A DNA stretch of 64,000 bases from contig NZ_LRDB01000045.1 of NCBI RefSeq assembly GCF_001592935.1, forward strand, positions 120,653 through 184,652, written 5' to 3'. The DNA comes from Roseivirga echinicomitans (GTDB lineage Bacteria > Bacteroidota > Bacteroidia > Cytophagales > Cyclobacteriaceae). Below, one piece after another: positions 36,645 through 47,063 of the stretch. Each line of letters begins with the position of its first letter. Position 1 is the stretch's first letter. Made by a program: the position numbers and the translations under genes. The notes beneath the pieces were generated by a model, which ran no database searches, was not told where the DNA came from, and saw only the letters and a program-made list of their open reading frames with translations.

Positions 36645-38042
36645 ATGAATTTAACTTCTTTAGAGACCAACGCAGACCAAAGACTTTCTTTACAAAAATC
36701 GGTAATTGAATATGCCGAAAGTTTTCTGAATGGCCTTGAAAACAGAAAGGCTTACGAATACGATAGTTATGGAAAAGTGGCTCAAGACAGCTTCTTTGAT
36801 ATTGACGAGCAGAACCACCCTATTGAAGACATTCTCCCTTTTATTGGCGAAAGAGTAGATAAGCCGGGACTCAACCCAGCTTCCGGAGGTCATTTGGGTT
36901 ATATCCCCGGGGGCGGAATTTACGAGTCCGCTTTGGGCGATTATCTAGCCGCAGTTTCCAACCGTTACGCTGGTGTGTTTTATGCTTCTCCGGGCGCGGT
37001 ACGCATGGAGAATGCGCTGATCGATTGGGCGGGGAAGCTTATTGGCTATACAGGGCGCTTTGGAGGCAATTTAACTTCGGGCGGAAGCATTGCCAACCTC
37101 ATTGCTATTTCGACAGCGAGAGAGGCTAAAAAGCTAAAAGGGAAAGACCTTGAGTCAACAGTGATCTATACCACCCAACAAACGCATCACAGTTTACAAA
37201 AAGCCATTAAGCTTTGTGGTTTGGGCGAGTGCATCTTGCGCATCATTGATTTGGATGAAGACTATCGGATTATCCCAGAAAAGCTAAACGCTCAGGTGCT
37301 AGAAGATAAAGAGCAAGGTCTTCAGCCCTTTTTGGTCATTGCCAATGCAGGTTCTACAGATGTTGGCGCAGTTGATCCCCTCAACGCCATTGCCAGTATT
37401 GCCGAAGAGCATCAACTGTGGTTTCATGTAGATGCTGCCTATGGCGGTTTCTTCCAATTGACAGCGCAGGGTAAGGAAGTAATGAGCGGCATTGAAAAAG
37501 CTGATTCTGTCATTCTCGACCCACATAAAGGTTTGTTTCTTCCTTATGGTTCAGGCATCGTGTTGATTAAGAATATTGAGCATTTGGCAGCGGCCAACAG
37601 CTACGAAGCCAATTATATGCAAGACACTAAAATGCATCAGGATGAAATGTCGCCAGCTGAGCTTTCCCCAGAGTTGAGCAAGCATTTTAGGGGGATGCGC
37701 ATGTGGTTACCGCTTAAGCTTCATGGTATTGCTCCATTTAAAGCTTGTTTGGAAGAGAAAATGGAATTGGCGCAGTATTTCTATACCAAGATTAAAGCGA
37801 TGGGTTTTGAGGTGGGGCCAGCACCAGTACTTTCAACCGTGATTTTCAGGTATCTACCCAAGGATAAAGAGGCCAATGAATTCAATGCTGCGATAGTGAA
37901 AGCCATTCATCAAGACGGAAGGATTTTCATTTCTTCTACCACACTCAATGGCCAATTCTATATGCGTGTAGCCGTGCTTTCATTCAGAACCCACAAAAAG
38001 GAAATTGATCTGCTCTTAGGGATTATTCAAGGGCAGCTGTAA
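36645..38042 (+). CDS. PLP-dependent group II decarboxylase
   Basis: This 465-residue protein belongs to the group II amino-acid decarboxylase family. It has NLTSGGSIANL, TQQTHHSL (stacking His), HVDAAYGGF (Asp contacting the PLP nitrogen) and LDPHKGLFLPYG with the Schiff-base Lys295. The substrate (aromatic amino acid, glutamate or other) cannot be set from sequence alone. It stands alone, 100 bases after the haemerythrin gene. Confidence 0.88.
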   Translation: MNLTSLETNADQRLSLQKSVIEYAESFLNGLENRKAYEYDSYGKVAQDSFFDIDEQNHPIEDILPFIGERVDKPGLNPASGGHLGYIPGGGIYESALGDYLAAVSNRYAGVFYASPGAVRMENALIDWAGKLIGYTGRFGGNLTSGGSIANLIAISTAREAKKLKGKDLESTVIYTTQQTHHSLQKAIKLCGLGECILRIIDLDEDYRIIPEKLNAQVLEDKEQGLQPFLVIANAGSTDVGAVDPLNAIASIAEEHQLWFHVDAAYGGFFQLTAQGKEVMSGIEKADSVILDPHKGLFLPYGSGIVLIKNIEHLAAANSYEANYMQDTKMHQDEMSPAELSPELSKHFRGMRMWLPLKLHGIAPFKACLEEKMELAQYFYTKIKAMGFEVGPAPVLSTVIFRYLPKDKEANEFNAAIVKAIHQDGRIFISSTTLNGQFYMRVAVLSFRTHKKEIDLLLGIIQGQL

Positions 38043-38057
38043 ATAAAACTTCAAGCC

Positions 38058-39191
38058 TTACTTCTGCACCAATCTATAAAGCCCTTTTCCTTCTACGCCA
38101 ACATATAAATAGCCATCGTTGCCCATTTCCACATTACGTACACGGCCTATGCCTTCTGCAATCTTTTCTTGCCTTACCACTTTATCGTTTTCGATTACGA
38201 GACGCACCAAATAGCTGAATTTCAATGAACCAACAATCAGGTCACCATCCCAACCAGCGTATTTGGCATTTTGGACAAAGGCCATTCCGCAGGAAGCAAT
38301 TGACGGAACCCAATAAGTGACAGGCTGCTCCATTCCTTCCATGGCAGTTTTATCCGTGATAGCACCACCACCATAATTTTCGCCATAGGTAATTAATGGC
38401 CAACCGTAATTCTTTCCTTTTCCAATGATATTCACCTCATCACCGCCTTGTGGACCATGCTCATGCTCCCAAATGTCACCCGTTTTTGGGTTGGTAGCCA
38501 AACCTTGAGGGTTCCTATGTCCGTAAGAGTAAATCGCTGTTTTTGCATTGGCCGTATTCACAAAAGGATTGTCTGAAGGAATTGAACCGTCATCATTTAA
38601 TCGATATACCTTACCTCCATCCCTTGTAATATCTTGTGGGTTTCCATCACGGTTGCCACGGTCGCCAATCGAAAAGTAAACATGATTCTGTGCATCGAAT
38701 GCTATTCTACTTCCGAAATGCTGGCCTGCTCTTGTATTGGGTGAGCCCTTGTAAAGCACCTTATGGTTGTCAAAGGATGATCCATTCCATTGCGCTCTAG
38801 AAAGGGCTGTCATAGCGCCATCCTCTTCGCCTTCTGCACTAGCAAAAGTAAAGTAGACCCATTTGTTCGATGCAAAATCAGGGTGCAATTCAATGTCTAA
38901 TAAGCCACCTTGCCCTTGAGTTTTGCTCACAGGACCACCTTTCACCTCTTTATTCACCACCTTACCATTTTCAATCAAGACAATAGTTCCTGCCTTTTCA
39001 GTCACCAATATTTTACCATCAGGAAGAAAAACCATTCCCCAAGGATTACTTAATTCATCTGTCACCAACTCCGGTACTAACTCACTGGCCTGAGTGGGTT
39101 CAGTGATTTCAAGTGGTCCGCTGGCTGTTTGAGCATCACAAGAAAGTGTGAAGAATATTGCGAGTGCGAAAAGAGGTTTGATTAACGACAT
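38058..39191 (-). CDS. Lipoprotein PQQ-dependent sugar dehydrogenase
   Basis: This 377-residue protein is a soluble glucose/sorbosone dehydrogenase-type six-bladed propeller. It has GQGGLLDIELHPDF, FSIGDRGNRDGNPQ, YSYGHRNPQGLA and a late YVGVEGKGLYRL. The N-terminus ends in FTLSC (Cys18), a lipobox, so it is anchored to the outer or inner membrane. PQQ and calcium are the usual cofactors; no PQQ synthesis genes are in this window, so the cofactor could be absent. It is downstream of the 1150-residue gene. Confidence 0.87.
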   Translation of the reverse strand: MSLIKPLFALAIFFTLSCDAQTASGPLEITEPTQASELVPELVTDELSNPWGMVFLPDGKILVTEKAGTIVLIENGKVVNKEVKGGPVSKTQGQGGLLDIELHPDFASNKWVYFTFASAEGEEDGAMTALSRAQWNGSSFDNHKVLYKGSPNTRAGQHFGSRIAFDAQNHVYFSIGDRGNRDGNPQDITRDGGKVYRLNDDGSIPSDNPFVNTANAKTAIYSYGHRNPQGLATNPKTGDIWEHEHGPQGGDEVNIIGKGKNYGWPLITYGENYGGGAITDKTAMEGMEQPVTYWVPSIASCGMAFVQNAKYAGWDGDLIVGSLKFSYLVRLVIENDKVVRQEKIAEGIGRVRNVEMGNDGYLYVGVEGKGLYRLVQK

Positions 39192-39251
39192 AGCTATTTT
39201 GTTTTTTGCTTACAACGTTAAAAATAGGGTATTTTGTTTTGAAAACTAATT

Positions 39252-42200
39252 CTAGAACAAAGCAGAGATCTGAACCCTGCCCAAATGCACAATTGGATTG
39301 CCTTCTGATTTACGGGCATCATAGCGAAGAAGTAATTGGAGTCCATTGCCAATTTTTTGTTGCCAGTTCAGATTCCAAGTAAGGTTGCGCCCTGGCCGAA
39401 GCGCTTCTAACAGTTCGTAACCAGTAGGCGAATTCTCTTCTCCTGTAAAATCGATATTGATGTACTTAAAGTTAGCACTCAGTGTAGTTTTGGCCGCTTT
39501 AGAAAAACGGGCCTCAATTGAGAATTCATTGATCTTTGAGCCCTCATTATTGTTTTCAGCAAAAACATTATTCTTTTCCTTATTGGCATAAGTAGTTGTG
39601 ATTCTAAAAATATTGCTGGGTTGCCATGAAATAGCAGGCTGATAAACCTTGGTCTGGATCAGGTAATTTCTTTGGGTCAATACATCTGAACTACTTGCTC
39701 TTTCACCAGAAATAAAAGTCAGATCTAAGTTCGTTTGATAGTTCACATTCCAGCGAACATGTGCTCTCAATTCGTCATTATCGATACGTTCAAAGCCATT
39801 CAGCAATAGCTGTCGATTCTCTTGCTGAGCAAAGCCTAAATCAGCAGCAAAGGCAGACCTAGACTGATTAAAAAAGAGGGTTGAACGAAGGGTTTGCCTC
39901 GAAGATAAAATCATGTCATCCGCCACGTTTACAGGCCAAAGTCTGGCAGCAAGGTCTTCATCTGTAATTTTTGAGTTCAAAGTATAGGCGGTTGTATTGG
40001 TGAAACGTGCCAAGAGCTTTTTCAATCCTCCATCTTCGAACCAAGTATTGGGCGTTTTCATTCTTAGGCGATAGCTAATGTTGGTATTAAAAGCCTCTTC
40101 ATAATTGTCGGTAGGAACAAAAATCTTGGCGTAGTTCTTTTCATCGGGGTTTACGGCAATGTAAAATTCGTTCAGGTCTTGTACTCCGTCAGCATTATCA
40201 TCCCGCCAAGTATGTGTCCCTTCTCCAGTTGGTACCTGAATAAAGATAAACTCTCTGCGCAGCTCACGGCTATTGGCCAAGTTATACGACAGCTCTGACT
40301 GAATGGAACGATCGAAGAAGTTCCCCAACCAGTCCACTCTACCCATGATGGTACGGTCATTCCTATCTTCGCCTGTTTGGTTTAAGTTCTCCAAGTCCCT
40401 AAAAGTGAAAAGGGCACGTAGGGTTTGAGTTTCATCAATTTCAGTGTTGAAAAACGCAGACCAAGTTTCTGATCTATTGCTGTTTATCAGCTCACCATTG
40501 AAAGGCGTCCTGTCTTCGCGAACTTGATATTCAATTCCATAATTCGTGGTAAGGCTTTCATCATTTTTTAGGTAAAAAGTATGGGCTTCAAAGTTCATGG
40601 CTGACCGCACAATCTCATCGGTAGTGGTATTAAAAACCTCATTTCGATCTACATTATAGCGGTAGCCTGGAATCAACCACTTGGAGCGAATGGACAAATC
40701 GGTGGATAATCTTTGCCATTCAGAAGACACAATCTGTTGGTCGTTAGTCATGGAAAAAGCATCTACCTTCAGTCTAAAGACACTGAGTTCCTTTGTTCCT
40801 TTAAAGTATTGCTGTAAACCATTTACGGCTGCCCCCCTTTTTCTTCTCACTAAACGATAATCAATGCTATTGAGCGCATCTTTTTGCAAACCAGCCTTGG
40901 CTTCAAGGATATTTTCAGCAAAATTCTCTTCGAAATCGTTAGAGTTAAAACTCCAATCGCGATCAAATTCTATATAACGCACTCGGTCTATAAATGAGAA
41001 AGCGTCATTATTAAATTCATAAGAAGCGCCTGCATTAAATTTATAGTCTTCAAGCCCTTTTACTGGCCGGTTCACAGATTCGTAAATGAGTTTATAAGCC
41101 ATTCCTCTATCGTCATCAGCATCTAAATCGGAGTATAGATTGAGGTCATTTTTCGAGAAAGCGACTTCGCCACTGAGTTTGTCGTACTTATTTAACCTGG
41201 CACCAGCACCGAGCGTAACCATTTGCTTTTGGTTGGGAGCATTCAACAACGAAATTGGCTTATAATTACCTTGCAGCTGACCATTAACTGGTGCTATCCA
41301 TTTATAGATTCGTCCGTTAGTGGTAGAGTTAGTCAACACGTAATTACCGCTCCCCTGCCCCACCAATGTGAATTGAACGTTGAAGAAAGCAGAGTCGGGG
41401 TTGGTAGAGTATTGAAAAATATCGAATTCATTCCCCAGATTATCCGCGCCAACGGTTTTGCGGTAAAGTATAATATCAGACCTGTATTCTAAGCTATCAA
41501 CACGCGAAGTAAAGGCTTGATTTAGATCATCCCCAGCATCGGCCAAGATTCGTTTTTCTTCCAAACTCAAGTCAAAAGCCAGCGGCTGATTTCGATTGTC
41601 CTTCTCACCATAATAATTAAAAGAGAAATCGAGTTTATCGTTGGATTGGTAGTGGCTGGCTTGAAAAATAGAACGTGAATAATTCTGGTCTGAAAACTCA
41701 AAATCAATCCTGATCCTACTGAATTTGGTAATGAGCACTTTGTTGGTGAAAGTAACTTCGCCCAAATTATAATCGATCACATAGTCGTTATCAAAACCGC
41801 GGGTCAGTTCTTCCCCGTCTAAAAACACCTTTTCGGAACCCGCAATTACGATGATGAAACGCTCATTATTGGGTCCACGTACTCTATAAGGGCCGAGTAC
41901 TCCTTCTATGGGGTCAACATTGATGGAAGCAAACCGGCCTTTGGCAACAGAGGCAGCAAAAGTGGTTTCCGCCTTAAAGCCATTCGCCATTTCATAAGCC
42001 GTCTTGAATTGTGCTCCCTGCACATTTTTGTAATAGCGCAAGAAGTTCGAGGCTCCATTCTTGAGCACAACATCACCAGCAGTTAATGACCAATTGTCGT
42101 TGTAAAGCTGAATGAAAATATTGTCGAAATCTTGTAACTGCTGAGTATTCCCTTCTGGTTGAAAGGGCACATTTCTATCGGTAATTACTGCACGTAAATT

Positions 42201-42704
42201 TACATTTTCTGTCAGCTGCCCTTGCATTTGCAGGTTAAGAGAAGAGTTCACAAAAACATCCTGCTTATTACCGAAGGAAATCCCTCTGGTTATGCTCCCT
42301 GTTTTTGAAATGTTTTGGGTAGAAAAGGCTTCTTCACGTTTAGGCATGGTCAGCGTTTGTTGGTACCGGATCGCATCTTTGAACAACGCAGTAGAATCGT
42401 AAATGGCCAGTGTTTTATTGGCGCGTTTGGTGTGTAAATCGTAGGGCAAGGTGCGAAAACACACGATAACAGAATCTAGCCCAGGGTACAAAATACTGAT
42501 GGTATTCTTGTTTAATTGGAAATCGAAAAGGATACTCTTCCCTTCGATCTGAGCAATTTTTATGGATTCTGGAATGGCTGTAAGGGAATCGAGAACTATT
42601 GGTTTGCCGTCAGTTTTCACCCATTTGCATTGTTCTTCCGTTTGGGCAAAAAGCGCTGGCCCAAGGAGAATTAAGCAAATACAAATGAATAAGCCACGCA
42701 ACAC
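39252..42704 (-). CDS. Large probable outer-membrane beta-barrel protein
   Basis: This 1150-residue protein has a signal peptide and then mostly alternating amphipathic strands ending in an aromatic Phe (VQISALF), typical of outer-membrane barrels. A segment near residue 130 (SITRGISFGNKQDV) and the middle DDNADGVQDLNEFY look distinctive. No TonB box or plug was recognised. A long barrel or a barrel with a periplasmic domain is likely, with unknown ligand. It begins two bases after the histidine kinase gene, suggesting a shared transcript. Confidence 0.7.
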   Translation of the reverse strand: MLRGLFICICLILLGPALFAQTEEQCKWVKTDGKPIVLDSLTAIPESIKIAQIEGKSILFDFQLNKNTISILYPGLDSVIVCFRTLPYDLHTKRANKTLAIYDSTALFKDAIRYQQTLTMPKREEAFSTQNISKTGSITRGISFGNKQDVFVNSSLNLQMQGQLTENVNLRAVITDRNVPFQPEGNTQQLQDFDNIFIQLYNDNWSLTAGDVVLKNGASNFLRYYKNVQGAQFKTAYEMANGFKAETTFAASVAKGRFASINVDPIEGVLGPYRVRGPNNERFIIVIAGSEKVFLDGEELTRGFDNDYVIDYNLGEVTFTNKVLITKFSRIRIDFEFSDQNYSRSIFQASHYQSNDKLDFSFNYYGEKDNRNQPLAFDLSLEEKRILADAGDDLNQAFTSRVDSLEYRSDIILYRKTVGADNLGNEFDIFQYSTNPDSAFFNVQFTLVGQGSGNYVLTNSTTNGRIYKWIAPVNGQLQGNYKPISLLNAPNQKQMVTLGAGARLNKYDKLSGEVAFSKNDLNLYSDLDADDDRGMAYKLIYESVNRPVKGLEDYKFNAGASYEFNNDAFSFIDRVRYIEFDRDWSFNSNDFEENFAENILEAKAGLQKDALNSIDYRLVRRKRGAAVNGLQQYFKGTKELSVFRLKVDAFSMTNDQQIVSSEWQRLSTDLSIRSKWLIPGYRYNVDRNEVFNTTTDEIVRSAMNFEAHTFYLKNDESLTTNYGIEYQVREDRTPFNGELINSNRSETWSAFFNTEIDETQTLRALFTFRDLENLNQTGEDRNDRTIMGRVDWLGNFFDRSIQSELSYNLANSRELRREFIFIQVPTGEGTHTWRDDNADGVQDLNEFYIAVNPDEKNYAKIFVPTDNYEEAFNTNISYRLRMKTPNTWFEDGGLKKLLARFTNTTAYTLNSKITDEDLAARLWPVNVADDMILSSRQTLRSTLFFNQSRSAFAADLGFAQQENRQLLLNGFERIDNDELRAHVRWNVNYQTNLDLTFISGERASSSDVLTQRNYLIQTKVYQPAISWQPSNIFRITTTYANKEKNNVFAENNNEGSKINEFSIEARFSKAAKTTLSANFKYINIDFTGEENSPTGYELLEALRPGRNLTWNLNWQQKIGNGLQLLLRYDARKSEGNPIVHLGRVQISALF

Positions 42705-42706
42705 AG

Positions 42707-45700
42707 TTAATCGCTTAATGGAATCTCTAAGAAGAATGTAGTGCCTTCGTTAGCCACGGTCTCGAACCATATACTCCCTCCTGCATGTTCAACCCCACGT
42801 TTGGCAATGGCCAAACCAATTCCAGAGCCTTCTACCTTTGTACTAAATTTAGGGATAAAAATCTTGTCTTGAATTTCGTCTGGAATTCCGAAACCATTGT
42901 CCTTCACACTGATAATTGCCTTAGAGTGCGTTTCTTCCAAACTAATTTCCAGCTTAGGCATGCGTCCTTCTGGCATGGCTTGTAGCGCATTCAGAATTAG
43001 GTTGTTGAAAATCCTTCCTAGCAAATTGGCATCTCCTTCAACCCAAACTGGATTTCGAGGAATATTTGGTGTGATTTGTACGTCATCATCTGCCTTGAAC
43101 AAACGCACTACTTTACGAAGGGAATCGGCCAAATCGAGCCTTTCATTTCGAGGTATTGGCATTTTAGCAAAGGAAGAAAACGAAGTCGCTATATCGCTGA
43201 GGGATTCTACTTGATTCAAAATGCTATCAATCGGTTTATTGAAGTCCTGCCCCAACCCTTTACCTTCTGTAAGCACTCTTTTAAGGTGCTGTAGCTTGAG
43301 TTTCATTGGAGTGAGCGGGTTCTTGATCTCATGCGCTACTTGTTGGGCCATTTCACGCCAAGCGCTTTCCTTTTCGCTCATGGCCAATTCCTTTTTACTT
43401 CTCTCCAAATTCACCAACATGCGATTGTACTCACGAACCATCAGGCCAATTTCATCTTCTGCACTCCATTCCAAAGGCTCATTAATGTTAGAAAAAGTAG
43501 TGGCTTTGATCCTTTTGGTAAGGTATGTAAAGGGGTAAGTAATAATTTTTGATGCCAAAAATGAAAGCAATACGAACACGATAAAGATAAAGGTAAATGA
43601 ATTTAGAATATTAGAAATAATATCGGTTTGTTGCCTCTTGAGTTGTGTTTGGGACTCGAAGAAGGGCATGCTCAGAATACCCAATAGTTCATTGTTTTGT
43701 GACTGAATACCCACATAAGTCGACTGATATTCCAGTCCCCCTACTCTTTCTGTATATAGCCTTTCGCTGGATCTGTTCTCACTGATTTCGGCCATGGCCT
43801 TGGGGTTCACAAAAGTGGACAGTAACTGATTTTCGAAAATCATTCGCTGATTGGTAGCCACAAGCACTCCCTTGTCATTAAATAGATTAATATCAGCCCT
43901 TGAGTATTGGCTAATTTCGCCCACCCTATTCTCTAAGGTTTCGTTGTTTTCACTTTGACTATCTAAAAACTCCTTTAATGTAATGGTCAAGTTTGATCCC
44001 GCACTTTCAGCGACCTCCAGATAGTTCTCCTCAATGTTCTTTCTTACCGTTTCATTGACCAACCGGAGTACCACAATACTTACAATAATCAACGGAAGAA
44101 AAAATGCGAAATTGAGCAGAATTTGAACTTTAGCAGCAATGGTCACCGTCCGTTTTTTCAAGTTATAGAACAAGGCGCTTGCGAAGAAGACCAAGATGAT
44201 CATTCCAACAATAAAGAGGAAGAATAGCGAGAAATTGGTAATCATAAAACGTGTAGGATAAACAGGGCTACTGATGATGAAATATTCCGTAGCATCCCTT
44301 CCTTGCACAGCCAAGTGCGTATAACCATTCGCTAAGACCCCCTTTCCAAACAACTCTGGATCATCTTTCCATTCACTAGGAAAGTCTCTAGCGTAGTTAA
44401 AATCACCCACACTGCTGACCATTTCACCATTTTGAAAAAGAGCATAATCAAAATGTCCGTTATCAGTCACAGTACTACTTTCATCAAAAAGTAAACGGGG
44501 AAGAATACTGTTATTCAGTTGTTCCTTTTTCACCAATTGGATAATGATGTGGCCTATAATTGTGTTGTATCGCTCAATATCCATAAATACATAGTAGTGG
44601 TTGGATATGGTGGGAAAACGGAAACTCAAAAAGTAGACGCCTTCCTGGTCAGTTCGATACTGGTCTTGACTATATAAGCTGAAAGAGGAATAGTCATTGG
44701 TATTGGTGTTATTGATTGGCCGACCAGAACCGTTGAAGAGCATAATTTCGATATCATATTTATCGAAATACTCCCCTAGGTATGACCTCCTGATTCTTTG
44801 ACGGATTAACTGTTTTGGCGAAAACAAACTCGAGATATTGGTTTGAATAAGAATATCGTCCTCAATCTTCTTTTTTGCCTCACCCAATAAATACTCCGCG
44901 GTAACATCCTTGTTCGTCAGTAATTCAGTGGCAATACTAACTTTATCTTGTCGATCTACTTTCTTAATATCTTCTCCCAAAACCAAGGTACTCACCAATG
45001 CCACAGCAAAAGATGCGGTAAAGAAATAGAGGAAGGTATTATAACTAAGCCTTTTGATTTCTGAAGGGAACTTCAATCGAACAATCAATGCCAAGTAGAT
45101 AATATAGATGGCCAAATAGGTAAATAGGCTTTCCTTTAAGAGCCAAGCCAGTACGAATGAAGCAAGTAAAACAATACCTAACCCGATTTGAAAAGGAGTT
45201 TTGTTTTTAAGATTTATAAATCTTGTAGCGGCCAGTTGAGTCAGTAAAAAGAACATCACTCCTTGTACAAAAATCACAAAGTAGTTGATGAGTTTATAGA
45301 TGGTTAGATTATTGTCTTTGGTGATATCCAGCTTCCATTGTGAATTACTGAGCATAGAATGGAGCTCGTAAGTCAGGTAATAGAAAGAGAACATCGATAA
45401 TACCAGAATCCCAAAGAACTTCCAGTCATAGCTTGTCTTCTCATGTCGGTTATGAAAACCTAAAAAACCGTACACAACTACCACCAAAAGGCTAATCTGA
45501 TTGAAAAGTAAATCTCCCAATGACGGTTCTGTATAATTTGCTGCAAAATGCAATGGGTCGAATAGACCATAAGCACGTACACTGTAGGGCAATTCATAAC
45601 GAATCATCAGTGCCCTTAAAATGAAGAGCATCAGCGTTAGTAGTCCCAAAGCATACATGGGTTTGCCTCTATCATTGAGCAAAGCCGAATAGAAAAATAC

Positions 45701-46393
45701 TGAGCGAACATAGAAAAATATACTGAGCGCAAACATTAAAATAATGATGGTAGAGTATACAGGGTAGTCTATTTTCATTAAGTCATTTCCCGAAAATGAA
45801 AAAAGATAAACACCTTGCTGAGAGAAAATTCGATTCTTTTGAGCTAAGTCCTCGTCTGAGCTTAGATCATAATTTGATTTACCAAAGATCTTTTTATTAA
45901 GACCTGTACTGGCAAAGTCATCGGTTATTGGAACATCTGACTTGAGTGGAAGAAAACCGTATATTTCAACAATCCTATTTTGCGCACTATTGATTGTGGT
46001 CTTTTTAACAATGAACTTATCATTTCCTATTTCTAAATAGCGATATTGAAATAGGCCTTCTAAAGTTCCGTACTTTGGTACAAATCGGTTGGTGGACCAA
46101 TAAATCACTTCTCCATTCTCATAAATGAAAATGGGAAATTCTTCACTTACTTCTAACCGATTAAAAAGGCGACTTAGGTCAACAATAGCATCACTTTCAA
46201 CGGACTTTACTTCTTGATCTAAAACTGAAAGTTGTTTCTTAATATTGACAGAAATGGTTTCTTGTGGCTCTACTCGTCTTTTCCTGTCGGAAAAAATCAC
46301 TTCATCGATGATTAGCGTTAAGGCCAATAAACCAATACACAGGAGAAAGTACCTGTGCTTCTGAAATTCGAATTTTCTCTGCTTTGCCAACAA
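42707..46393 (-). CDS. NtrY-like sensor histidine kinase with a very large membrane region
   Basis: This 1228-residue protein has an N-terminal part of about 970 residues with about ten hydrophobic segments and periplasmic stretches, then HAMP (ITYPFTYLTKRIKATTF), a HisKA domain with AHEIKNPLTPMK (phosphoacceptor His1021) and an ATPase domain with NLILNALQAMPEG, DNGFGIPDEI and GSGIGLAIAKRG. The HEIKNPLTP form is typical of NtrY-type kinases. No response regulator is adjacent. Relatives regulate nitrogen or respiratory genes; its place at the end of the oxidase cluster may point that way. Confidence 0.9.
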   Translation of the reverse strand: MLAKQRKFEFQKHRYFLLCIGLLALTLIIDEVIFSDRKRRVEPQETISVNIKKQLSVLDQEVKSVESDAIVDLSRLFNRLEVSEEFPIFIYENGEVIYWSTNRFVPKYGTLEGLFQYRYLEIGNDKFIVKKTTINSAQNRIVEIYGFLPLKSDVPITDDFASTGLNKKIFGKSNYDLSSDEDLAQKNRIFSQQGVYLFSFSGNDLMKIDYPVYSTIIILMFALSIFFYVRSVFFYSALLNDRGKPMYALGLLTLMLFILRALMIRYELPYSVRAYGLFDPLHFAANYTEPSLGDLLFNQISLLVVVVYGFLGFHNRHEKTSYDWKFFGILVLSMFSFYYLTYELHSMLSNSQWKLDITKDNNLTIYKLINYFVIFVQGVMFFLLTQLAATRFINLKNKTPFQIGLGIVLLASFVLAWLLKESLFTYLAIYIIYLALIVRLKFPSEIKRLSYNTFLYFFTASFAVALVSTLVLGEDIKKVDRQDKVSIATELLTNKDVTAEYLLGEAKKKIEDDILIQTNISSLFSPKQLIRQRIRRSYLGEYFDKYDIEIMLFNGSGRPINNTNTNDYSSFSLYSQDQYRTDQEGVYFLSFRFPTISNHYYVFMDIERYNTIIGHIIIQLVKKEQLNNSILPRLLFDESSTVTDNGHFDYALFQNGEMVSSVGDFNYARDFPSEWKDDPELFGKGVLANGYTHLAVQGRDATEYFIISSPVYPTRFMITNFSLFFLFIVGMIILVFFASALFYNLKKRTVTIAAKVQILLNFAFFLPLIIVSIVVLRLVNETVRKNIEENYLEVAESAGSNLTITLKEFLDSQSENNETLENRVGEISQYSRADINLFNDKGVLVATNQRMIFENQLLSTFVNPKAMAEISENRSSERLYTERVGGLEYQSTYVGIQSQNNELLGILSMPFFESQTQLKRQQTDIISNILNSFTFIFIVFVLLSFLASKIITYPFTYLTKRIKATTFSNINEPLEWSAEDEIGLMVREYNRMLVNLERSKKELAMSEKESAWREMAQQVAHEIKNPLTPMKLKLQHLKRVLTEGKGLGQDFNKPIDSILNQVESLSDIATSFSSFAKMPIPRNERLDLADSLRKVVRLFKADDDVQITPNIPRNPVWVEGDANLLGRIFNNLILNALQAMPEGRMPKLEISLEETHSKAIISVKDNGFGIPDEIQDKIFIPKFSTKVEGSGIGLAIAKRGVEHAGGSIWFETVANEGTTFFLEIPLSD

Positions 46394-46427
46394 TCCTTTG
46401 CTATTCTTTTAGAACAGGCTTAAAGTA

Positions 46428-46811
46428 CTAATTATTTTGTTTAGGAGTGTACTTAAGTCCCCCAAAGGAGTAAAGGAATAATACACGACTGTAGCGGTAC
46501 ATTAAAGGGTAGAGCAAAATCACCTCTGAAATAATGGCGATGAGGTAGGTGTTTTCGTTGGCGTTTTCGATTGTATAATTGATAACTAGAGCACTCATCA
46601 GAAATAATCCTACGGACATTGCGTAGCTGATGTACATAGATCCATCATAGAATCGAGGTTCTTTTTCGAATCTAGCGCCACAAGTATCGCATACCTTTTT
46701 CATCAAAAGGAATTTGCGTAGGTTATAAGCTTTAGATATGAATAGTTTGCCTTCACGGCATTGAGGGCATCTAGCCTGGAATACTGCTGAGAGTTTTGTT
46801 CTTTTGACCAT
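46428..46811 (-). CDS. DUF983 family protein
   Basis: This 127-residue protein has an N-terminal zinc ribbon (ARCPQCREGKLF and CDTCGARF) and two membrane segments, the arrangement of DUF983. The family commonly lies near cytochrome oxidase genes, suggesting a role in assembly, but that role is not established. Its start overlaps the end of the preceding small gene by 41 bases. Confidence 0.85.
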   Translation of the reverse strand: MVKRTKLSAVFQARCPQCREGKLFISKAYNLRKFLLMKKVCDTCGARFEKEPRFYDGSMYISYAMSVGLFLMSALVINYTIENANENTYLIAIISEVILLYPLMYRYSRVLFLYSFGGLKYTPKQNN

Positions 46812-47037
46812 TTCGTTTACTAGTTCTGTACCAAAAGTAGCCTAACACCGCAAAGAGGACATAAGGAGCAACAAAAAGGTAAAGTATCCCTATGTTTAAA
46901 TTGGAAGCTGTTGTGGTATCACCGCCAGCCACAGAGGATTCTAGTGTCCCTCTGCACATGGCACATTGCGCGTGAGCTGAAACACTAAAAACAGTTAGTA
47001 AAATTGCCGATAAGATAATTTGTTTAACTCTTCTCAT
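46771..47037 (-). CDS. Small exported or membrane protein with CAMC motif
   Basis: This 88-residue protein has a signal peptide, an AQCAMCRGTLES segment with a CxxC pair directly after it, and one membrane helix near residues 48-68. The short length, position between DUF420 and DUF983 and the CxxC suggest a copper- or redox-related helper in oxidase assembly, but this is inference. It overlaps the DUF983 gene by 41 bases. Confidence 0.7.
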   Translation of the reverse strand: MRRVKQIILSAILLTVFSVSAHAQCAMCRGTLESSVAGGDTTTASNLNIGILYLFVAPYVLFAVLGYFWYRTSKRNGQKNKTLSSIPG

Positions 47038-47063
47038 GATACCTCAAAGTTAATGCTTTTATA

